Positions 10,201-14,138 of a stretch of DNA of 14,138 bases are shown in pieces. The stretch spans positions 1-14,138 of the forward strand of contig CAMLDZ010000074.1 of NCBI GenBank assembly GCA_946478985.1, written 5' to 3'. The first letter of the stretch is position 1. Every line of letters starts with the position of its first letter. Made by a program: the position numbers and the translations under genes. Source of the stretch: an uncultured Solimonas sp. GTDB lineage: Bacteria > Pseudomonadota > Gammaproteobacteria > Nevskiales > Nevskiaceae. Below the pieces are notes generated by a model. The model was given only the letters and a program-made list of their open reading frames with translations. It was not told the DNA's origin and did not search any database.

Positions 10201-10763
10201 TGCGGCCGCGCCTGCTGCTGCTCGCCGTGCTGAGCCTGCTGGCGGCCTGCCATCAGGCGAGCCGGCCGGACGACGGCGCGGCCGGACATACCATCGCCGC
10301 GCCGCCGGCGCTGCTGGCGCCGCCGCCCAGCTGCGGCGCGCTGACGCACACGGTGCCGGTACTGACCGTGCCGGACACCGATGCGCCAAAGCGGGCATCC
10401 GCCAGCAAGGAAGCACCGCTGGAAATCTCGCAGGTGCATACCGTCAACCGCGCACTGCAGGACGTCGGCACCTGGGCCGATCGCGACGACGGCTGGTCGC
10501 TGCTGGCGCTGCAGCTGGGCTCGCGGCGCGCGCGCTCGATCAGCGTGCGCCTGCGCGAGCTGCGCCTGCCGTCACAGAGCGAAGTCTGGCTGTGCAGCGC
10601 CGACGGCAAGCAGCGCCACGGCCCCTTGCAGGCCAGCGCCGAGGCCGAGATCTGGCCGCATGGCATCAGCGGCAACGCCGCGCGCATCGAGGTCTGGGTG
10701 CCGACCGCGCGGCGCGCACAGTTCCATGCACTGCTGGCAGATGTTTACGGCGGCTATCGCTGA
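10200..10763 (+). CDS. Lipoprotein with a protease-prodomain-like C-terminal half
   Basis: 187-residue protein with a lipoprotein signal peptide (MRPRLLLLAVLSLLAAC, lipid-attachment Cys17), then a Pro/Ala-rich linker to about residue 75. The rest (about 76-185) has the pattern of the non-catalytic N-terminal region found in lysyl-endopeptidase-like secreted serine proteases: a GTWADRDDGWSLLALQL segment, RLRELRLPSQSEVWLCSADG, a GP turn, EIWPHGISGNAARIEVWVP. No protease domain is present, since the stop is followed within 34 bases by the end of the opposing gene. The ATG overlaps the csiV stop by one base (TGATG), so the two are probably coupled. The similarity is judged by eye and may reflect a general beta-sandwich. 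The function is unknown; an outer-membrane partner of CsiV or of the cell-wall machinery is a guess from position. Confidence 0.75.
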   Translation: MRPRLLLLAVLSLLAACHQASRPDDGAAGHTIAAPPALLAPPPSCGALTHTVPVLTVPDTDAPKRASASKEAPLEISQVHTVNRALQDVGTWADRDDGWSLLALQLGSRRARSISVRLRELRLPSQSEVWLCSADGKQRHGPLQASAEAEIWPHGISGNAARIEVWVPTARRAQFHALLADVYGGYR

Positions 10764-10800
10764 GCGCGCCGGCGCAAATCCCCTTGCCGGGCGGCGCTCA
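10761..10800. terminator. Shared hairpin between convergent genes, possible bidirectional terminator
   Basis: TGAGCGC (10761-10767) pairs with GCGCTCA (10794-10800), and inside it CCGGC (10769-10773) pairs with GCCGG (10786-10790) around a 12-nt loop. The outer arms contain the stop codons of both convergent genes (lipoprotein and MTI phosphorylase), so each mRNA could form the stem. There is no U-tract on either side, so classical intrinsic termination is not shown. Confidence 0.5.
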
Positions 10801-11541
10801 GGGCGCCGGCAGCGCCTTCGCCAGTACCGCGCGCACCTTGGCCATGCCGTCCTCGATCGACTGCGCGATCTCGGCGTGGATGTCGCCCAGGCCTTGCACG
10901 CCGGCCGCCCAGTTCACCGACACCGCCAGGCAGGCGTAGGCCATGTGCAGCTCGCGCGCCAGCGCGGCTTCCGGCATGCCGGTCATGCCGACCATGTCGC
11001 AGCCCTCGCGCGCGTACTTGCGGATCTCCGCCGCCGATTCCAGGCGCGGCCCCTGCGTCACCGCCAGCACGCCGGCGCCGGCCACCGGCGTGTCCGAGGC
11101 CGCCGCCGCATCGAGCAGGCGCTGGCGCAGACCTGGCGCATACGGCTGGGTGAACTCGACGTGGTGCAGCTGCGAGCCGGCACGGCCGTCCGAATACGTG
11201 TGCTCGCGACCCCAGGTGTAGTCGATCAGGTCGTCCGGCACGGCGATCGCGCCGGGCGCGAACCACGGCGCGATGGCGCCGACGGCAGCGATCGCGACCA
11301 CCTGCTGCACGCCCAGCTCGCGCAGCGCCCAGAGATTGGCGCGGTAGTTGATGCAGTGCGGCGGGATCTTGTGGCCTTCGCCGTGGCGCGCCAGGAAGAT
11401 CGCCCGCGTGCCGTAGACGCGACCTTCCAGCAGCGGCGCGCTGGGCGCGCCGTACGGGGTGTCGATCTGGTGCTGTCGTTCGATCTCCAGGCCCGGCCAC
11501 TGGTTCATGCCGGTGCCGCCGATCACGGCGATCGTCGTCAT
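10798..11541 (-). CDS. S-methyl-5'-thioinosine phosphorylase (MTAP/PNP family)
   Basis: 247-residue purine nucleoside phosphorylase of the MTAP branch. It would cleave 5'-methylthioinosine with phosphate to hypoxanthine and methylthioribose-1-phosphate, in methylthioadenosine salvage. Motifs: AVIGGTGM at 5-12, ARHGEGHKIPPHCINYRAN at about 51-69, and MVGMTGMPEAALARE at about 183-197. The base-contact motif reads VNWAAG with Asn210, where adenosine-specific MTAPs have Asp (DYDCW-type). Asn at this place is what I expect for 6-oxopurine substrates, as in Pseudomonas PA3004. Last gene of the minus-strand operon. ATG at 11541 is chosen because AAAGG lies about nine bases before it; a GTG at 11547 would overlap the upstream stop (GTGA) and add two residues. 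The gene directly upstream encodes hypoxanthine phosphoribosyltransferase, which uses its product. Confidence 0.9.
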   Translation of the reverse strand: MTTIAVIGGTGMNQWPGLEIERQHQIDTPYGAPSAPLLEGRVYGTRAIFLARHGEGHKIPPHCINYRANLWALRELGVQQVVAIAAVGAIAPWFAPGAIAVPDDLIDYTWGREHTYSDGRAGSQLHHVEFTQPYAPGLRQRLLDAAAASDTPVAGAGVLAVTQGPRLESAAEIRKYAREGCDMVGMTGMPEAALARELHMAYACLAVSVNWAAGVQGLGDIHAEIAQSIEDGMAKVRAVLAKALPAP

Positions 11542-11543
11542 CG

Positions 11544-12101
11544 TCACAGACCTTTGACGGCGTAGATGCCGGTCAGCTGCCGCCAGTAGCCCTTGTAGTC
11601 CATCCCGCAACCGAAAACGTAGCGGTCCTCGACTTCCAGGCCGATGAACTCGGCGAACGCGCCTTCGGCACGGCGGTTGTGTTTCTTGCTGACCAGCGCG
11701 GCAACCTTGACCGAGGCCGGGTCGAAGGCGTGCAGCGCCGAGCGCACGGCATTGAGGGTATGCCCCTCGTCGAGAATGTCGTCGATGATCAGCACGTGGC
11801 GGCCGGTGACGCGCTCCGGCCGCGGCTGCGCCTTCCAGACCAGGCCGCCGCCGTGCGTGGCGCCGCGGTAACGCGTCGCATGCAGGTAGTCGATCTCGAA
11901 CGGAAAGTTCAGGCGCGTGGAAATCTCGGCGGTGGCGTGCAGGCCGCCGGTCATCACGCACATCAGCACCGGATTGAGCTGCGCGTACTCGGCGGCGATC
12001 TGTTCGGCGAGGCGGTCGTAGGCACGCGCTACGGTGGCGCTGTCGTGCAGGCAGTCGGCTTCGTCGCGGACCTGGATGAAATGTTCGATGTCGTGGTTCA
12101 T
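11544..12101 (-). CDS. hpt: Hypoxanthine(-guanine) phosphoribosyltransferase
   Basis: 185-residue type I phosphoribosyltransferase that converts hypoxanthine (and possibly guanine) plus PRPP to IMP (GMP) in the cytoplasm. The PRPP-binding loop VLIIDDILDEGHT is at 103-115, a perfect match to the family with the paired acidic residues D107/D108 and D111. The N-terminal PPi loop is MTGGL (50-54), and VSKKHNR at about 137-143 gives the Lys that contacts the purine 6-oxo group. YVFGCGMDYKGYWR near the C-terminus is the usual base-stacking/hood segment. The ATG overlaps the NagZ stop (ATGA). It is followed almost without gap by MTI phosphorylase, whose hypoxanthine product it would salvage. Guanine versus hypoxanthine preference cannot be judged. 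Length is normal. Confidence 0.95.
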   Translation of the reverse strand: MNHDIEHFIQVRDEADCLHDSATVARAYDRLAEQIAAEYAQLNPVLMCVMTGGLHATAEISTRLNFPFEIDYLHATRYRGATHGGGLVWKAQPRPERVTGRHVLIIDDILDEGHTLNAVRSALHAFDPASVKVAALVSKKHNRRAEGAFAEFIGLEVEDRYVFGCGMDYKGYWRQLTGIYAVKGL

Positions 12102-13060
12102 GCGGTGGCTCCGGTGGGGCGGCCGTAGAGTTTCTTGAGTCGCGCCGAGCCCTTGCGGCTGGGTGTGATGTCCTTGAGTGCGTCGATCAGCGTGATCGCG
12201 GCGGCGCGGTCATTGCAGACCGGCAACATATCGCAGCCGGCGGCCAGCGCCAGCCGCGCGCGCGCCTGCATGTCGCCGACGACGGCAGCGCCATTCATTG
12301 ACAGATCGTCGCAGAAGATCGCGTTGCTGAAGCCCAGCTCGCCGCGCAGGATGTCGGCGATCCAGCGCGACGACAGCGAAGCCGGCTGCTGGTCGATGGA
12401 GGTGTAGCGCACGTGCGCCATCATCAGCGATTCGATGCCGTCGTCGATCAGCGCCTTGAACGGTGCCAGATCGATGTTGCGCAGTTCGGCTTCCTGGCGC
12501 CGATCAACCGGCAGCTCCAGATGCGAGTCCGCCGTCACCGCGCCGTGGCCGGGGAAGTGCTTGCCGGTAGCCGCCAGGCCCGCCGCGTTGAGGCCGCGCC
12601 GGAAGGCGCGCGCCAGCTCGACGATCACCTCGCTGCGGTTGCCGAAGGCGCGGTCGCCGATGATCTGGCTGACGCCGTGGTCGATGTCGAGCACCGGCGC
12701 AAAGCACAGGTCGATGCCGAACGCCGCCAGTTCGCGGCCGATGGTCGCACCGTGCGCCTCGGCCTCGGCCAGCGCGCGCGGCACGCTCTCCTCGTACAGC
12801 TGGCCCAGGCCGCGCATCGCCGGAATGCGCGAGAAGCCGACGCGAAAACGCTGCACGCGACCGCCTTCGTGATCCACCGCCAGCAGCAGGCGCTGGCGCG
12901 GCAGCGACAGGATGTCGTCGCACAGGGCCTTGAGCTGCTCCGGATCGCGATAATTGCGCGTGAACAGGATCAGCCCGCCAACCAGCGGATGGCAGAGCAG
13001 TTCGCGGTCTTCCGCCGTCAGCTCGTGACCGGCGACATCGATCATCAGCGGTCCGAGCAA
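12098..13060 (-). CDS. nagZ: Beta-N-acetylglucosaminidase NagZ (GH3)
   Basis: 320-residue cytoplasmic glycoside hydrolase family 3 enzyme that removes GlcNAc from GlcNAc-anhydroMurNAc peptides during peptidoglycan recycling, producing signals that in many Gram-negatives feed AmpC regulation. Key motifs: DHEGGRVQRF at about 63-72, KHFPGHG at 167-173 with the catalytic-loop His172, and DDLSM at 251-255 with D251 as the likely nucleophile. DSHLELP near 178 is also typical. No ATG precedes the conserved LGPLMIDVAG start. TTG at 13060 fits family N-termini (MLGPLM). A second TTG at 13102, with AGGA seven bases before it, would add 14 residues (LSSTNKPPRKRRST) and overlap the upstream gene by 17 bases. 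The start is therefore open. The end overlaps the hpt start (ATGA). The C-terminus is slightly shorter than E. coli NagZ. Confidence 0.94.
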   Translation of the reverse strand: MLGPLMIDVAGHELTAEDRELLCHPLVGGLILFTRNYRDPEQLKALCDDILSLPRQRLLLAVDHEGGRVQRFRVGFSRIPAMRGLGQLYEESVPRALAEAEAHGATIGRELAAFGIDLCFAPVLDIDHGVSQIIGDRAFGNRSEVIVELARAFRRGLNAAGLAATGKHFPGHGAVTADSHLELPVDRRQEAELRNIDLAPFKALIDDGIESLMMAHVRYTSIDQQPASLSSRWIADILRGELGFSNAIFCDDLSMNGAAVVGDMQARARLALAAGCDMLPVCNDRAAAITLIDALKDITPSRKGSARLKKLYGRPTGATA

Positions 13061-13085
13061 GGTACTGCGCCGCTTGCGCGGCGGT

Positions 13086-13562
13086 TTATTCGTGGAGCTC
13101 AACGGCGGTTCCTGGTGGGACAAGATCGAACAACTCGATGACGTCTTCATTGCGCATGCGCACGCAACCGTGCGAGCCGGGGCTGCCCATCGGCTCGCTG
13201 TCCGGCGTGCCATGCAGATAGATGTAGCGGCGGAAGCTGTCGACGCAGCCAAGCCGGTTCACGCCGCGCTCGCAGCCGCACAGCCAGAGGATGCGCGACA
13301 GGATCCAGTCGCGGCCCGGATGCTGGGCCTGCAGCGCCGGTGTCCACACCTCGCGCGTCCAGCGCCGGCCGCGCAGTACCGCACCGCGCGGCAGGCCGGC
13401 ACCGATCTTGGCACGGACGCGATGCAGGCCGCGCGGCGTGCAGCCGGAGCCCTGGATCTCGCCCGGCCCGTTGGCGCCGGTCGACACCGCGTACTCGCGC
13501 AGCAGCTGCGCGCCGTCGTAGAGGCGCAGCTGCTGCCGGCTGAGGTCGACGTCGATCTTCAT
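13086..13562 (-). CDS. Signal-peptide-less YkuD-fold protein, probable cytoplasmic L,D-carboxypeptidase (ElsL-like)
   Basis: 158-residue protein made almost only of a YkuD (L,D-transpeptidase) catalytic domain. It starts MKIDVDLSRQQLRLYDG, the typical first strands of the domain, with no signal peptide, TM segment or LysM. The active site is intact: HGTP at 117-120 and GSHGCVRM at 129-136 with H131 and catalytic Cys133, followed by EDVIELFDLVPPGT as usual. Periplasmic L,D-transpeptidases need export, so this one should act in the cytoplasm. Acinetobacter baumannii ElsL is a cytoplasmic YkuD protein that trims the terminal D-Ala from recycled tetrapeptides (recalled). The NagZ gene directly downstream fits that role. 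The upstream CYTH stop overlaps its ATG (ATGA). Substrate assignment is inference; other YkuD activities remain possible. Three further cysteines sit at C95, C97 and C106. Confidence 0.88.
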   Translation of the reverse strand: MKIDVDLSRQQLRLYDGAQLLREYAVSTGANGPGEIQGSGCTPRGLHRVRAKIGAGLPRGAVLRGRRWTREVWTPALQAQHPGRDWILSRILWLCGCERGVNRLGCVDSFRRYIYLHGTPDSEPMGSPGSHGCVRMRNEDVIELFDLVPPGTAVELHE

Positions 13563-14047
13563 GCGCGCTCGTCGGCGCTCCATTGCGTGTACGGCCGCAA
13601 AGCCAGTGCGTGGTTGTACCAGCGCTGCTCCGCACTGAGTTCGCGGCCGAGCCATGGTGGCTTTTCGAACGCTTCGTTCTCGCTGCCGAGTTCGATCTCG
13701 GCGACGACGAGGCCGGCGTTGTCGCCGCTGAAGACGTCGATCTCCCAGCTGCGGCCGTTGCCGGCGTCGACGTAGTGGCGGGTCTTCTCGACGCGGCCGA
13801 CGCAGAGCGTCGCCAGCATCTCGCGCGCCTCGTCGACCGGGATCTGGTACTCGTACTCGGCGCGCGCAGTACCGACGACGGCGGCCTTGATGTTGAGATT
13901 GGCGGTGTCGCCTTCGAGGCGCACGCGGACCGAGGCGCGGCCTTCGGTGCGGCTGAGATAGCCTTGGCGCATCTCGACGCTGCGTTCGGCCTGGGGGCGC
14001 CAGGCGTCGCTGATGACGAGGAATTTGCGTTCGATTTCGATCGGCAT
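13559..14047 (-). CDS. CYTH-domain inorganic triphosphatase (NeuTTM-like)
   Basis: 162-residue single-domain CYTH protein of the triphosphate tunnel metalloenzyme type. The N-terminal signature EIERKF (4-9, E4, E6, K8) is intact. Basic and acidic tunnel residues follow in pairs: R41/R43 in VRVRLEG, K54 in LNIKAA, E64/E66 in EYEYQ, K88/R90 in VEKTRH, E102/D104 in WEIDVF, E117/E119 in VAEIEL. Length and order resemble Nitrosomonas europaea NE1496, which hydrolyses inorganic tripolyphosphate with a divalent metal. A thiamine triphosphatase or adenylate cyclase activity is possible but less likely for so short a protein. It is the first gene of the minus-strand operon with the YkuD protein, NagZ, HPRT and MTI phosphorylase. 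No clear Shine-Dalgarno is seen before the ATG at 14047. The upstream region is AT-richer than the rest of the window and may contain the promoter. Confidence 0.9.
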   Translation of the reverse strand: MPIEIERKFLVISDAWRPQAERSVEMRQGYLSRTEGRASVRVRLEGDTANLNIKAAVVGTARAEYEYQIPVDEAREMLATLCVGRVEKTRHYVDAGNGRSWEIDVFSGDNAGLVVAEIELGSENEAFEKPPWLGRELSAEQRWYNHALALRPYTQWSADERA

Positions 14048-14095
14048 GGGTTAGTTAAAACGCGCCTTTGTTGATTGTTTTGCGTCGCTTGCCTT

Positions 14096-14111
14096 TCGCC
14101 TTGTGAGGCGA
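14096..14111. repeat. Perfect hairpin TCGCCT-TGTG-AGGCGA
   Basis: A six-base-pair perfect inverted repeat with a four-base loop in the intergenic DNA upstream of the CYTH gene. It abuts a second hairpin element, and both share the TTGTG-like loop. It is part of what looks like a dispersed intergenic repeat rather than a terminator of a visible gene. No second copy lies in this window. Confidence 0.6.
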
Positions 14112-14138
14112 CCTACTTTTCTTTGCTTGTGCAAAGAA
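14112..14138. repeat. Palindromic intergenic repeat, right arm cut by the window edge
   Basis: TTCTTTGC (14119-14126), loop TTGT, GCAAAGAA (14131-14138) is a perfect eight-pair stem reaching the last base of the window. The left arm extends further as CCTACTTTTCTTTGC (from 14112), so the complete palindrome would continue as AAGTAGG beyond the window. I recall a very similar TTTTCTTTGCTTGTGCAAAGAAAAGTAGG element scattered between genes in many beta- and gammaproteobacterial genomes. Function unknown; termination, mRNA protection or a REP-like mobile relic are candidates. Confidence 0.65.

Noticed and set aside
10764..10797. The lipoprotein as a broken serine protease whose catalytic domain was lost by frameshift
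   Set aside because: Only 34 bases separate its stop from the convergent gene, and no catalytic-domain remnant is present in any frame, so a recent frameshift is not supported.

Overview
The window is a GC-rich stretch of bacterial chromosome, densely packed with genes and almost free of non-coding DNA. The gene content (FeoB, Mfd followed by a CsiV-family protein, NagZ, and an S-methyl-5'-thioinosine phosphorylase) points to a gammaproteobacterium. The mfd-csiV-MTI phosphorylase-nagZ neighbourhood resembles Pseudomonas, and the addition of a hypoxanthine phosphoribosyltransferase is reminiscent of Xanthomonadales/Nevskiales-type genomes. The exact order is an inference; I could not search a database. 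No rRNA, tRNA, CRISPR array, insertion sequence or prophage was seen, and no gap exceeds 300 bases.

Layout. (1) Positions 1-1105, plus strand: the 3' end of feoB (ferrous iron transporter) and an overlapping 68-residue membrane protein with a CX2CX2CX2C tail. (2) 1150-4418, minus strand, read right to left: a TIGR01777-type epimerase, an SDR oxidoreductase, a 46-residue DUF2256 zinc-ribbon-like protein, and an iron-sulfur (6-4) photolyase of the PhrB class. The genes overlap or nearly abut, so this looks like one light/DNA-damage operon. (3) 4509-5897, minus: an exported M28 zinc peptidase with its own strong Shine-Dalgarno. (4) 6102-10763, plus: mfd, a CsiV-family exported protein, and a lipoprotein resembling the non-catalytic N-terminal region of lysyl-endopeptidase-like proteases. 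(5) 10798-14047, minus, read right to left: CYTH triphosphatase, a signal-peptide-less YkuD protein, NagZ, hypoxanthine phosphoribosyltransferase and MTI phosphorylase, mostly joined by 4-bp stop/start overlaps. (6) 14048-14138: AT-richer intergenic DNA with two adjacent perfect hairpins, the second cut by the window edge.

How the genes fit together. Two DNA-repair systems for UV damage (Mfd for transcription-coupled repair, PhrB-like photolyase for direct reversal) lie within 4 kb of each other, though in separate transcription units. In the right-hand operon the gene pairs make metabolic sense. NagZ and the cytoplasmic YkuD protein would both process recycled peptidoglycan fragments. MTI phosphorylase releases hypoxanthine, which the phosphoribosyltransferase turns into IMP. 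The CYTH enzyme probably hydrolyses inorganic triphosphate.

The most interesting items are the cytoplasmic YkuD protein (probable ElsL-like L,D-carboxypeptidase) next to NagZ, the tiny DUF2256 gene fused by overlap to the photolyase, the protease-less lipoprotein next to csiV, and the Cys-rich FeoB companion. Most are poorly characterised members of recognisable families. I do not see a wholly novel system that the sequence alone proves.
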